From a virus: a stretch of 64,000 nucleotides of DNA. The translations under genes and the position numbers were made by a program. Below, piece after piece: positions 17,285 to 25,983 of the stretch; the stretch's first letter is position 1; each line of letters opens with the position of its first letter. The DNA is taken from IMG/VR virus record IMGVR_UViG_3300042527_001431, positions 1 to 64,000 of that record; one strand, 5' to 3'. The notes beneath the pieces were generated by a model that had not been told where the DNA came from, did not search any database, and was given only the letters and a program-made list of their open reading frames with translations.

Positions 17285-17518
17285 TTAAGCTTCTGCTGGC
17301 TTTTTATTGTATGCTTGTTTGTAAGATTTTAAATTTTTTAATGATTCACTGATTACTTTATTACCATCTATATTACTTTGTTCTAATTCTTCCAACATAA
17401 ACCAAAGTGATTCGTTTTCATCTTTCAGTTTTTCTATCTCAAACATAAGACGAGAAATCAGTTTTTTTACCTGTTTCTCGTCTAAATATTCGTAATCTTC
17501 CTCTTCACTTTCTATCAT
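17285..17518 (-). CDS. Small coiled-coil protein
   Basis: This 77-residue acidic protein is predicted helical (KLISRLMFEIEKLKDENESL). It overlaps the holin-like gene by four bases. Function unknown. Confidence 0.6.
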   Translation of the reverse strand: MIESEEEDYEYLDEKQVKKLISRLMFEIEKLKDENESLWFMLEELEQSNIDGNKVISESLKNLKSYKQAYNKKPAEA

Positions 17519-17955
17519 TTATCCTCTTTGGATTTTGTTGGAACTGGTTCTGGCATTTTGACTTCAATAGCATCTTGCGGAGGAGATACCAACAATGTAT
17601 CTGATTTTGGAGTTCCTGGTGGGTCGTCCTCTTCATCAATCTTTTGTAGCATTATCTGATCTCTTTGGGAATTATTAAACCAGAAGTCAATGACTCTATT
17701 GTAGGAACCAATGAAGGCACCAAGTATTAGAAGTAGTATCTCTTTCCATTCTTGTTCCATTGTTGCTTTTACCATAATGGAAAGAACGATACCACAGAGA
17801 ATGGCGAGCAATGTAACCATTGTGATAAATGTAATGTACCATCTAACACTCATCATTCTCTGAAAAAGAATGTTGAAACGGTTTGATTTATCTTGTGGAA
17901 CTTGCACTTGACCCTCTGACTTTATTACGTTTGCTAATGCATCTTTTATTGACAT
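17515..17955 (-). CDS. Two-TM membrane protein, holin-like
   Basis: This 146-residue protein has two hydrophobic segments, about residues 38-62 (YITFITMVTLLAILCGIVLS) and 72-92 (ILLLILGAFIGSYNRVIDFW), then an acidic/Pro-rich cytoplasmic tail. Position decides the call: it directly follows the endolysin and spanin-like genes. Holins form the inner-membrane lesions that release endolysin. Other small membrane proteins cannot be excluded. Confidence 0.6.
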   Translation of the reverse strand: MSIKDALANVIKSEGQVQVPQDKSNRFNILFQRMMSVRWYITFITMVTLLAILCGIVLSIMVKATMEQEWKEILLLILGAFIGSYNRVIDFWFNNSQRDQIMLQKIDEEDDPPGTPKSDTLLVSPPQDAIEVKMPEPVPTKSKEDK

Positions 17956-17967
17956 TCATTTAATCTC

Positions 17968-18399
17968 CTATAAAATCTTTGCTATGCTTATAACTAGTCC
18001 AGTCGTAACGATAACACCAACTCCGGCACCAATTCCAAACCACAAACCTCTGCTGACTGGCTTGTGACCATTGATTATTTCATTTAATCTTGTTATCTCG
18101 CTATTCTTTGTATCGAGTTGAATCTTGAAGGTTTTTTCAAGCGCTTCCTTTTCATTTTTGCAAGTATCATTTATGAATTTACATTCGCCATCACACTTCT
18201 TTACTAAGAACTCTTTGTCTGCCTCACACTTCTTTATTAACAACTCTTTATCTGTTTCTATTGTGGCAAATGCAGCAGGGTCAAATAGATAACCGGTAAA
18301 TGGAGCCTTCTGACCCTCCTTGATACTTGCTACTTTTCCATCAGCAAATGCTGGCGAAGCAAACATAAAGCATAGAATAATGGCGATTAGTTTGTTCAT
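17968..18399 (-). CDS. Signal-peptide protein with C-terminal TM, spanin-like partner
   Basis: In this 143-residue protein a cleavable signal peptide (MNKLIAIILCFMFASPAFA) is followed by a periplasmic coiled coil with Cys pairs and a C-terminal membrane helix (GIGAGVGVIVTTGLVISIAK). With the neighbouring N-terminal-TM coiled-coil protein it probably forms the envelope-spanning lysis pair, although there is no lipobox. It overlaps the neighbour by four bases. Confidence 0.6.
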   Translation of the reverse strand: MNKLIAIILCFMFASPAFADGKVASIKEGQKAPFTGYLFDPAAFATIETDKELLIKKCEADKEFLVKKCDGECKFINDTCKNEKEALEKTFKIQLDTKNSEITRLNEIINGHKPVSRGLWFGIGAGVGVIVTTGLVISIAKIL

Positions 18400-18809
18400 G
18401 GAACATCCTCTGTTATTGGAACAACTTCAAAACCAAACTTGTGAGCAAGGTTGTCGAGAACAACTTCTGGGTCTTGTTTGATTTTCTTTGTGAGTTCTTG
18501 AATCTTTGTAACACGCAAATCTTCTAACTCTTTTACCTTTTGATCGTATTCAAGTTGTAAAGAGTCAAGATGGTTTTTGTATTCTTCCATCAATAACTTC
18601 TGCTTTGCTATTGTTTCAGCATTTACTTTATTAATTTGTTCTACTTGAGCATCATAAGCTTTTCTCTGTTTTTCTAGTTCTAAAACATGTTGATGTTGTG
18701 CTTCTTCAAGCGCATCTTTATCAAACTGATTTTTAAACCAGAGACAAGTAGCTAGAATAATTGTAAATACTGCCAGTGTGGGTAGGTTGTCTTTTAACCA
18801 AGTTTTCAT
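18396..18809 (-). CDS. i-spanin-like (Rz-like) protein
   Basis: This 137-residue protein has one N-terminal membrane anchor (LPTLAVFTIILATCLWF) and a long periplasmic coiled coil rich in Lys, Glu and Gln. This is the layout of inner-membrane spanins that disrupt the outer membrane at lysis. It lies immediately downstream of the endolysin gene, which supports the call. Confidence 0.7.
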   Translation of the reverse strand: MKTWLKDNLPTLAVFTIILATCLWFKNQFDKDALEEAQHQHVLELEKQRKAYDAQVEQINKVNAETIAKQKLLMEEYKNHLDSLQLEYDQKVKELEDLRVTKIQELTKKIKQDPEVVLDNLAHKFGFEVVPITEDVP

Positions 18810-18818
18810 TTATACCTC

Positions 18819-19757
18819 TTAGAACCAGTTGACGCCATAAACGTTATCTTTTACTTCGCTCCAGTATACAAACTTTTGAGCTTCATTTAAGGAGTAAACT
18901 TTTAATAATTCTTCACCAAACTTAGAAACATTCTTTGTTAGGGCTTTGTCATATTGGAAATGCCACCATTCAGCACCACCATAGGCTCCACCCTCAAAGA
19001 AACTCTTTCTTGCTGAAATGTTTACGAAACCATGCTTGGCTGCGACTTCTGTGAAATTGAAGGCTTTTACAGTCATCTTCTTTGTTTCTAGAACGGTTTT
19101 ACCGCCTTTTGTTCTACAAACAACGGCATCTAGTGTAACTTCTGGAGCATTTGGTGATTTGCACCACACGGTCCATTTACGAGTTCCTTCAACTCTTACA
19201 CAGAGATAAGGATCTGTATCGAAGTTTTGCATACCAGTTGCCAATGACATATCAAAAGCTAAACCAGTATAATGCATGGAGGTCTTTGATCTTGCAGGAC
19301 CAGCACCAGAGCTTAGGGCACGACGACCACCAGCAGAGGTTACGACACCACCAAGGGCATTTACTTCGGCTTTTAGATTCTTATAAACCACGGAAGCATC
19401 GGTTCTTAATACTGTTGAACCGTAACCGTCTTTACCAGCGACTTTATCGGCGGGGCATGTAACCCAGCCCATCTTTACAGCAGCTTCTTGAACAACTGCG
19501 GGGGGTTCTTCTGGTTGGTCATCAAACTCTGCGCCTTCTTTACCAGCAGCTTTTAGAGCAGCATCAATTGCTTGTAATGTTTTTGGACCAACAACACCGT
19601 CTGCACCAAGACCTTTCTTTGTTTGAAAATCTTTTACAGCGGCTTCTGTATTCTTACCAAATGCTCCATCTACATTGCCCAATTCATAACCTAGATCTTC
19701 TAGGTTTTGTTGCAAAGATGCAACCACTGGACCTGTCATACCTCTTTTAATTAGCAT
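18819..19757 (-). CDS. Endolysin: peptidoglycan-binding domain plus M15 peptidase
   Basis: The 312-residue protein has an N-terminal PG_binding_1 domain (MTGPVVASLQQNLEDLGYEL through GADGVVGPKTLQAI, residues 6-70). A C-terminal M15 D-Ala-D-Ala peptidase-like domain follows, with zinc site motifs SMHYTGLAFDMS and GAEWWHFQYD. It cuts peptidoglycan cross-bridges or stems. There is no signal peptide, so it should need the holin. Start has GGAGG and an ACTATTTA motif upstream. It heads the lysis cassette. Confidence 0.88.
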   Translation of the reverse strand: MLIKRGMTGPVVASLQQNLEDLGYELGNVDGAFGKNTEAAVKDFQTKKGLGADGVVGPKTLQAIDAALKAAGKEGAEFDDQPEEPPAVVQEAAVKMGWVTCPADKVAGKDGYGSTVLRTDASVVYKNLKAEVNALGGVVTSAGGRRALSSGAGPARSKTSMHYTGLAFDMSLATGMQNFDTDPYLCVRVEGTRKWTVWCKSPNAPEVTLDAVVCRTKGGKTVLETKKMTVKAFNFTEVAAKHGFVNISARKSFFEGGAYGGAEWWHFQYDKALTKNVSKFGEELLKVYSLNEAQKFVYWSEVKDNVYGVNWF

Positions 19758-19780
19758 AAATTATCCTCCGTTTGGTATTA

Positions 19781-19788
19781 TAAATAGT
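19781..19788 (-). promoter_or_regulatory. Candidate late promoter motif ACTATTTA
   Basis: Exact motif 23 bases before the endolysin ATG at 19757, followed by a GGAGG ribosome-binding site. Confidence 0.6.
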
Positions 19789-19790
19789 TT

Positions 19791-20699
19791 CTAAATGTCG
19801 AAGAAGATTGGAATATCTGAATTCGGTCTGAATCCAAAGTTTCCACTATGTAGATCCAGTGTTACGTGATAACCGTTTTTAACAAATGCTTCGTCCATAA
19901 TTTTATATAATTGTAAACAAATACCTATAAATTGTTTTTCAGATAATTGACGAAGCAAATTTCTAATATCAAAAATGCTGTACAAAAGTCTAAAAAGATT
20001 TTTATTATCACCTATTTTTAAAAGGTGTTCTATTCTTTCTCCTTCATAATCTGATGCACGTGTATCTTCTTTTATTTTTTTTGTTATACTTGTTTTTCTA
20101 AAATCTTGTGTTGCATGTTTCAAATCTACAATATTCATAATTATATATTTAATTCTTGTTCTAATAATATCATTCATTACATCATCAGTGGTCATTGGTT
20201 TTCCTGTTTTACCAGATATACCAGTTTGCGCTGCTTTCGCCATAACTGTAGCGGAGATAAATATCTTATCGTTGCTTCCTATAGTTGCAAATCCTTTTTC
20301 AGAATCTAAAACTCTTAATTCTTTGGGATCAAAATCATCTTGTTCTTGTTTTTTGTAAAGATGAGTGATGTATTCAGTTCCAACTTCTCCGCCTTCATGT
20401 ATAGCATCTTCATCAAGAATTTGAAATTTTAAAATATAATTTTCATGTGGATCTTTTAATGTAAAGGCAAGACCCATTGCTCCTTTACCTAAAAGTTCAT
20501 CAATCTGGTATTCACTCATTATTTTTATAGTATTTGATTCTTTTAATGCATTTATAAATTCTTCTTCAGTATAAAATCTTGATAAATTTAATAAAGTTGC
20601 ATTACCTCTTTCTGGAGATATAAATGAAATATATCGAAGATTATGATTAAGGAAGTTTCTTGTTCCTTCGTTTAATAAAAATTTATACCAATTAATCAT
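19791..20699 (-). CDS. Protein-kinase-like protein with head-targeting leader
   Basis: The 302-residue protein begins MINWYKFLLNE-G, a near-ideal head-targeting leader. The body has a Gly-rich loop (LLGKGAMGLAF), a Lys strand (YILKFQILDE), a catalytic-loop-like VTLDLHSGNFGF and a metal-binding-like IPIFFDI. These are the order and spacing of eukaryotic-like kinases or aminoglycoside phosphotransferases. It ends directly at the DFG-like position, so the usual C-terminal part is missing. It could be delivered into the host as an effector. Activity is unproven. Confidence 0.65.
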   Translation of the reverse strand: MINWYKFLLNEGTRNFLNHNLRYISFISPERGNATLLNLSRFYTEEEFINALKESNTIKIMSEYQIDELLGKGAMGLAFTLKDPHENYILKFQILDEDAIHEGGEVGTEYITHLYKKQEQDDFDPKELRVLDSEKGFATIGSNDKIFISATVMAKAAQTGISGKTGKPMTTDDVMNDIIRTRIKYIIMNIVDLKHATQDFRKTSITKKIKEDTRASDYEGERIEHLLKIGDNKNLFRLLYSIFDIRNLLRQLSEKQFIGICLQLYKIMDEAFVKNGYHVTLDLHSGNFGFRPNSDIPIFFDI

Positions 20700-22921
20700 T
20701 TAAGTATTCTCCAAGTTGCCCCGTCTAATTTAAATAACCTATTTTTCTTTTCTTCAATATATTCTTGATATTCTTGACCATCGCGACCTTTTAATGTTTG
20801 AGTAAGTCTTCTTTGCGATAAGTCTGCAGGAATATACCCGCCTTTATCTCTTAAAGATTTCATGTTTTCTATGATTTCTAACATTTTTTCTTTTCTCATT
20901 TCGTTTGCTTGTATAACAATCGATCTAAAAGCTTGAAAAATTTGAGCATAATTGTTATTTAAATAAGTTAAAAATTTAATAAATACTTCTCTATTTTTAT
21001 TTCTGTCTTGACCAGCGGTTAACTCTTCTTCATCATCGTATTGAATAATTGATCTAAATATGTAATAGTCTGCAATTGGTCCAATTTCCATGTTAAAATT
21101 AATATTAAACTTTGAAAGGTTATTTAAACCAGCTTGTAAATCAGATCCAGTTTTTTCTTGTGATAAAAATAAATCTGGTTGTTTTGGTGTAAATGAATTT
21201 CCACTAAGAAAGTTTTCTTTTATTTGAGAAACAGTGTTTAACATCGCCTCTTCTAAATAATCTCTTCTTATTGCATAGGTAATGTTAGGATCTCTATCAT
21301 AAAGTGTTGTATCAATTTTTTCTCTTGTTTCTTGAGGTTGTTGATTAACAATTTCATTTTTTATTTTTTCAAAATCATTTAGAAATCTCATTTCTTTTAA
21401 TCTTGTAAAAATAATTCCGTCTTTTATTTCAATATTTTCAAGTTTATTTAGATTTAAATTTTTTATTTTTTCAAAATATTCATTTTCTATAACTCCGTAA
21501 GTTATATATGCTGATTTAATAGATAACAAAGCCGATGAGTAATCTTCTTCAGCATAAAATAAATCGCGAGCAAATATTTCTAAACCATCTACGCTGGTTT
21601 CATAATCCTCATCTAAATCAATTAAAAATCTAAATTCTGGAAAATATTTTCCAGGTTCTTTTTCAAAATATTCTACACTCATGTCGCCACGAAACATATA
21701 TTTAAAATTAGTTAATTTATCTTGTACTAAATTTTCAACTGCTTTTGCTTTGGCAACATCAACTGCTTCGTTAAAATCAATTACAAATCTTGCAGTTGCA
21801 TTAACTATAATTTCTTCTTCTCCAACATCAACATCGGCAGATAGAGAAGCATGTTTGCTTTGATTATTAAAATTTTCTACTATTTCTGCAACTCTTCCTT
21901 CTACTTCTTCCCTTTCTGATGTAGATGCTCTATAACTTGTCTCATATTTAAACTTAAATTCATTTCCATAAAACTCTTCAAACAATTCTCTTCCTGGATG
22001 ATCTTGATATGATCCTCCGGTTAGAAAAAAATAATCCAATCTTACAACAGGATCTCTTGATTTGCTTACAACATCTTTAAGTTTCGATGTCATATCAGTT
22101 TGTTTTTGTTGAACAAAACTAGCAATTGCTTCGTAGAAACCTTCAAAAGATTGTCCATAAACTCTTTGCTCTGGTATTCCTAGTTCAATTCCTTGATATT
22201 TATCAGTTCCAACAAATCTTCTGATTCTTAATCTTGATAGAGGCTTGATACCAGAAACTTGTCTTTCCCAGTCGGCAAATATTTCTGCTTTTGTTAAATC
22301 AAGTCCTTGAACATCATCGTTATTAACAACGTATGCAATTGCTCCGCCATCAACCGCTTCTGAGACAGCACACTTAAAATAACTACCGTGTGTTCCGTGA
22401 CAAGAACTCCAACCATCATGATCAGACATTCTTAAAATATCCATTGGAACTCTAGAAATTATAATTGTATATTTTTTATTAAAATAAAATTCATTCTCTT
22501 TTGTTGTATAAAACTTATTATGTTTTTGCCAAAACTCACTTGCTTCTCTGCCCATTTTGGCGAACAAAGGACCAAGTCGTTCTTTTCTTTTTGTTTCAAA
22601 TGTTTTGCCACCATATTCAGATTTAACAATTTTTGTGGCATAACCAAATGGTTCATTAAAATCGATTGTCCAACCTTCGTTCCTTAACATATTGATATAT
22701 TCAATCATTTCGGCATCTCTGCCTGTATAATTCGTTCCCGTATTAAAAGGAATTAATATACGATTTTGCCCTTCAAATATGTGATTTAATTGAGTTGTTA
22801 CATCTTCTTTTTTAGAAATATAAGTTTGTAATTTTGTGCCTCTAAGTTTTTCACGAGTAATCTCATTTAATTGATTATCGATTGCTTCCAATAATTTTTG
22901 ATAAAGACTTTTCTTTTTCAT
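20696..22921 (-). CDS. Large virion-associated candidate, unknown fold
   Basis: The 741-residue protein has a leader (MKKKSLYQKLLEAIDNQLNE-I) fitting the head-protease rule. A striking segment near residues 185-215 (MSDHDGWSSCHGTHGSYFKC, then GGAIAYVVN) has clustered Cys, His and Asp and may be an active site. The C-terminal half is helical and charged. I do not recognise the family. The ATG at 22921 is chosen over an upstream TTG. It overlaps the kinase-like gene by four bases. Confidence 0.6.
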   Translation of the reverse strand: MKKKSLYQKLLEAIDNQLNEITREKLRGTKLQTYISKKEDVTTQLNHIFEGQNRILIPFNTGTNYTGRDAEMIEYINMLRNEGWTIDFNEPFGYATKIVKSEYGGKTFETKRKERLGPLFAKMGREASEFWQKHNKFYTTKENEFYFNKKYTIIISRVPMDILRMSDHDGWSSCHGTHGSYFKCAVSEAVDGGAIAYVVNNDDVQGLDLTKAEIFADWERQVSGIKPLSRLRIRRFVGTDKYQGIELGIPEQRVYGQSFEGFYEAIASFVQQKQTDMTSKLKDVVSKSRDPVVRLDYFFLTGGSYQDHPGRELFEEFYGNEFKFKYETSYRASTSEREEVEGRVAEIVENFNNQSKHASLSADVDVGEEEIIVNATARFVIDFNEAVDVAKAKAVENLVQDKLTNFKYMFRGDMSVEYFEKEPGKYFPEFRFLIDLDEDYETSVDGLEIFARDLFYAEEDYSSALLSIKSAYITYGVIENEYFEKIKNLNLNKLENIEIKDGIIFTRLKEMRFLNDFEKIKNEIVNQQPQETREKIDTTLYDRDPNITYAIRRDYLEEAMLNTVSQIKENFLSGNSFTPKQPDLFLSQEKTGSDLQAGLNNLSKFNINFNMEIGPIADYYIFRSIIQYDDEEELTAGQDRNKNREVFIKFLTYLNNNYAQIFQAFRSIVIQANEMRKEKMLEIIENMKSLRDKGGYIPADLSQRRLTQTLKGRDGQEYQEYIEEKKNRLFKLDGATWRILK

Positions 22922-22933
22922 ATTAAATTCCAA

Positions 22934-23659
22934 TTAAAATTTTCTTAAAAATCTTGACAACATATCTTCTTCTGGTTCTTTTGGATCAGATTTTTGAGGA
23001 GAAGCAGAAGAAATCGGTTTAATTTCCCCTGGAGGAGTTACTGTTCCCTTACTAATATTTCCTGAACCAGGAATTAAATACATATTTAATTCTTCTCTTC
23101 TTCTCTTTTTTAATCCTAAAGAAACTTTTCCTCCAACAGTTGCAACTTCATCAGATAAAAAAAGATCTTTTACTTTTGGATCATCTGGATTTAAACTTGC
23201 TACCGTAAACAATTCTGTGTCTAAAAATCCTTTATTTCCCATATTATACATAACAGAGGCAAGAGCATCTATTTGATTTTGTGTCAATGGTTTATCTTTA
23301 AGGTATCGATTCAAACTAGGCATAACAATCTGGTTTAAATAATCAAGCATTAATTGATTTGCTTGTTGCTCTGTTACTGGTTTGTCATCTAATGTAACAG
23401 CAACTTCTTTACCATTTTTTACATAATAAGTTGTCCCATAACCAATTGTTGGTCTATCGCCCTTCTTTTGATATGGACTACTTTTAAATGCCTCTCTTGA
23501 TTTTAAAAAGGAAATTAATTTTGGACTATAAGTATATGAGAATTTACCAGGAGTTGGAGCCTGTGGGGTTTTAACTTGTGGTTTAACTTTTGGTTTGATT
23601 TGTGGTTTAACTTCGTTTAAAATATGTTTATGCCATTCTGTTAATAATTGTTTCATCAT
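22934..23659 (-). CDS. Virion lysozyme, GH24 (T4-lysozyme type), with head-targeting leader
   Basis: The 241-residue protein carries the leader MKQLLTEWHKHILNE-V, a Lys/Pro/Gln linker, and a GH24 domain. The catalytic Glu is in LKSREAFKSSPYQ, followed by GYGTTYYV and the helical LTQNQIDALASVMYNMGNKG. It should cleave the glycan backbone, probably during entry, since the cytoplasmic endolysin is encoded elsewhere. ACTATTTA lies only five bases before the first ATG and no Shine-Dalgarno is present. Confidence 0.82.
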   Translation of the reverse strand: MMKQLLTEWHKHILNEVKPQIKPKVKPQVKTPQAPTPGKFSYTYSPKLISFLKSREAFKSSPYQKKGDRPTIGYGTTYYVKNGKEVAVTLDDKPVTEQQANQLMLDYLNQIVMPSLNRYLKDKPLTQNQIDALASVMYNMGNKGFLDTELFTVASLNPDDPKVKDLFLSDEVATVGGKVSLGLKKRRREELNMYLIPGSGNISKGTVTPPGEIKPISSASPQKSDPKEPEEDMLSRFLRKF

Positions 23660-23664
23660 ACCAA

Positions 23665-23672
23665 TAAATAGT
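23665..23672 (-). promoter_or_regulatory. Candidate late promoter motif ACTATTTA
   Basis: Exact motif five bases before ATG 23659, with no ribosome-binding site between. A degenerate second copy (TCTTTGACTTTTAT) lies about 30 bases further upstream. Confidence 0.55.
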
Positions 23673-23760
23673 CAAAGAACCTAGAAACAGGATAAAAGTC
23701 AAAGACCAAAATCGCGAAATTTTTCCAAAAATTTTTTTTGAATTTGTTTATTAAAATTTG

Positions 23761-24351
23761 TTATTGTTGCTGCGCTTTTCTCGCAAGATCTGTTATTGCT
23801 CTTGAAATTGCAGCATCTCTTGCAAGACCAAAATTTTTCATACCAGACACCTTGCCAACACCAACTATTCCTGGTGCATCTGGACTTGTAACCGTAGCTG
23901 TTACAGTACCATCATCGTCCACTTTTATTTCTGGTGAGTCAATCCTGCCTTTAAATCTATATTCAGTTACTTTTGGCTGTGAGGCTGGTTGATCTTTTGC
24001 TTGTTCTTGCGCTTGTGTTGAAGGTTTGGAACGAATTGAATTCAAGAATTTTGCAACATCCATGTTTCCATAACCTTTCCAAAAATTAAACAATTCAGGA
24101 TCTTGTTGTGCTGTATCCCTTGCTTTATTTAACGCAATTGTTGAAACCTTTTGACTTAATGCTGATTTGGGATTTGTTCTATAAGCAACAAGTTCATTAA
24201 TTGCTGGTTCAATAGAAGATAATTTATTTGGATTATCTTTTACATATGTCATCAAATATCCAAGAGCACTAGCAATGACATCTTGACTTGGAGCTTGTTG
24301 AGCAGTTTGCTCGTTAATATATTTTCTCCACTCAGCAATTAATTCTTTCAT
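23761..24351 (-). CDS. Head-targeted protein with LPP20-like C-terminal domain
   Basis: The 196-residue protein has leader MKELIAEWRKYINE-Q. A Gln/Ala-rich helical middle is followed by a C-terminal domain (VTATVTSPDAPGIVGVGKVS, then ARDAAISRAITDLARKA). Its sequence rhythm resembles LPP20-type lipoprotein domains, though no lipobox exists. Function unknown. ACTATTTA lies 18 bases before its ATG, with AGAGG after it. Confidence 0.65.
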   Translation of the reverse strand: MKELIAEWRKYINEQTAQQAPSQDVIASALGYLMTYVKDNPNKLSSIEPAINELVAYRTNPKSALSQKVSTIALNKARDTAQQDPELFNFWKGYGNMDVAKFLNSIRSKPSTQAQEQAKDQPASQPKVTEYRFKGRIDSPEIKVDDDGTVTATVTSPDAPGIVGVGKVSGMKNFGLARDAAISRAITDLARKAQQQ

Positions 24352-24369
24352 TTAAAATACCTCTTTGTA

Positions 24370-24377
24370 TAAATAGT
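24370..24377 (-). promoter_or_regulatory. Candidate late promoter motif ACTATTTA
   Basis: Exact motif 18 bases before ATG 24351, touching the stop codon of the GNAT gene. Confidence 0.6.
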
Positions 24378-24907
24378 TATATTTTTTTATAGTTCTTGTT
24401 TCTAAAAACCTCACAATCAACATAATTACAATAATTATCGGTTGTTTCATAACCGCGCTTTTTTAACATTTTAACAGGAACTCTTGAAGCAACAAGTTTT
24501 TTCCAATGTCCAGAATTTTCCAATGCTTTATCAATAACTTTGCTTGCCAAATCAAGACCACGATACCAAGAATCTACATATACATTTATCAAACCATATG
24601 GACTATACTTATCCTGTGTTATAGCAGCAATTGCAACAGGTCGATCTCCATCATATGCAACCGCAGCAATATCATTTTCTCCAGGATTTAAATATGCATC
24701 TGTTTGCAAAGACCAACTTGGAACTCTTAATTTTTTTATCTTTTTATCATCTACCAATAAGTCTCTTAACTTTCCAAACTTAATTTTAAAATCAACTTTG
24801 TTTATGTCGAATCCTGGAAATCTTGGATATTTTTGTTCCTCCGGAACGACCACATCCGTTAATTCCTCATTGACATACTTTCTCCACTCTGTTAAAATTT
24901 GTTTCAT
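24377..24907 (-). CDS. GNAT acetyltransferase with head-targeting leader
   Basis: The 176-residue protein has leader MKQILTEWRKYVNE-E. It then shows the GNAT core: strand AVAYDGDRPVAIAAI, a YGLINVYVDSWYRGLDLASK segment that carries the acetyl-CoA loop and following helix, and a C-terminal strand region. GNAT enzymes acetylate amines on proteins or small molecules. Packaged delivery would let it act at the first moments of infection. It overlaps the upstream gene by one base. Confidence 0.75.
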   Translation of the reverse strand: MKQILTEWRKYVNEELTDVVVPEEQKYPRFPGFDINKVDFKIKFGKLRDLLVDDKKIKKLRVPSWSLQTDAYLNPGENDIAAVAYDGDRPVAIAAITQDKYSPYGLINVYVDSWYRGLDLASKVIDKALENSGHWKKLVASRVPVKMLKKRGYETTDNYCNYVDCEVFRNKNYKKI

Positions 24908-25524
24908 TATTTAAGTCCAATTAGTGTTAAACAAAGATCATCATTATTTCTAAAATAATTTATGTTCTGAATTTCTTGAGGTGCTCCTACATATTTTTTA
25001 ATAAGATTTTGTTCAAGAACGTTTATATTTTGTTCCACCCAATCTGGATACTCTTGATTTGGAAATTGTTTTTTATATTTATTGTATTCTTGATTAATAG
25101 CAATTAATATAGTATTATTAATTTGTGCATAATTATAAGCAGTTCTTGGATCTCTTGGACACTTTGCTTTTAATTCTTTAAGATATTGTTCTGGTTCCAA
25201 GATTTCAGATCCCGATTCTTGTTCATATGCAAAAATTGATTTTGAATCATTTAGCATTTCCAAAACTTTTTTTATATTTTCTGGTTTAAAGTATGATTCT
25301 TGTTTTGCAACACTTGCTTGTTTAGGATCTGGTTCAAACATTGTTACAACAATTTTCTTACCATTCTTCTTTTGAAGGAACTTCATGCAAGTTCCTTTTT
25401 GACCCTTATAAGCACAAGTTGTAGGAGAAAGATCTGAGTCTCTTGTTTCTGGTTCTTCTTTGATTCGAATCCAATTCTCTTTGAGAATAAAATTACGCCA
25501 CTCTGTTAATAATGATTTCATCAT
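24907..25524 (-). CDS. Head-targeted protein of unknown function
   Basis: The 205-residue protein has leader MKSLLTEWRNFILKE-N. The body has scattered Cys residues (CAYKGQKGTC) and helical regions, with no motif I recognise. It is the first gene of this late block in transcription order. The ACTATTTA motif is four bases before its ATG and no Shine-Dalgarno is visible. An MM start allows either Met. Confidence 0.65.
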   Translation of the reverse strand: MMKSLLTEWRNFILKENWIRIKEEPETRDSDLSPTTCAYKGQKGTCMKFLQKKNGKKIVVTMFEPDPKQASVAKQESYFKPENIKKVLEMLNDSKSIFAYEQESGSEILEPEQYLKELKAKCPRDPRTAYNYAQINNTILIAINQEYNKYKKQFPNQEYPDWVEQNINVLEQNLIKKYVGAPQEIQNINYFRNNDDLCLTLIGLK

Positions 25525-25528
25525 AGAT

Positions 25529-25536
25529 TAAATAGT
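25529..25536 (-). promoter_or_regulatory. Candidate late promoter motif ACTATTTA
   Basis: Exact motif four bases before ATG 25524. If transcription starts about six bases downstream of the motif, the mRNA is leaderless. Confidence 0.55.
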
Positions 25537-25570
25537 GTGAGACTTGACAAAAAAGTTCAAATCTGGGAAA

Positions 25571-25597
25571 ATTATAGGCGCGTTGAAAGAGGGTCAA
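25571..25597 (-). promoter_or_regulatory. Possible sigma70 promoter upstream of late block
   Basis: TATAAT (25571-25576) is perfect; TTGACC lies 15 bp upstream (25592-25597), a short spacer. It would read into the late genes. Confidence 0.4.
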
Positions 25598-25661
25598 GCA
25601 AACCGTTTATTCGCGATACTGCGCCTTGAAACATAAATTCCGGTTTCCATTCGGTTTAGAA

Positions 25662-25678
25662 GGGGGAGGGGGAGGGGG
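25662..25678 (+). other. G5-A-G5-A-G5 tract
   Basis: Three runs of five G separated by single A on the plus strand, in an otherwise mixed non-coding region. It could form a G-quadruplex or similar structure. Confidence 0.8.
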
Positions 25679-25847
25679 CATTGTTTGTGCCCTGAACGAT
25701 GTTTGACTTTGCTGCAATGCTTTGCTGTTAAACGTTTATTCATTAATCATTTAATCGAAATGAATATTCCTTATGCTGGTCTGCAATGTTTAAACAGGGT
25801 TGATTAACATTTCGCTAGGCGCTGATAGAACCTTATCACACGTTTGG

Positions 25848-25876
25848 TTGACAACCTTAACCGTTTGTTATATAAT
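25848..25876 (+). promoter_or_regulatory. Perfect-consensus sigma70 promoter on the plus strand
   Basis: TTGACA (25848-25853), 17 bp, TATAAT (25871-25876). It is the only perfect plus-strand promoter I see, and no plus-strand gene follows. Its product would be a non-coding RNA. Confidence 0.7.
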
Positions 25877-25952
25877 GCGTTGTGCCCTGAGGTATTCAAC
25901 TTTCGCTGGGTGTTAGAAAGAAACGTAATCGTTGTCCACCCATAATCTACCC

Positions 25953-25981
25953 TTGACTGAATAGATGAAGTGTGATACCCT
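25953..25981 (+). promoter_or_regulatory. Possible second plus-strand promoter
   Basis: TTGACT, 17 bp, TACCCT, ending just before the structured element at 25984. The -10 is weak. Confidence 0.35.
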
Positions 25982-25983
25982 AT

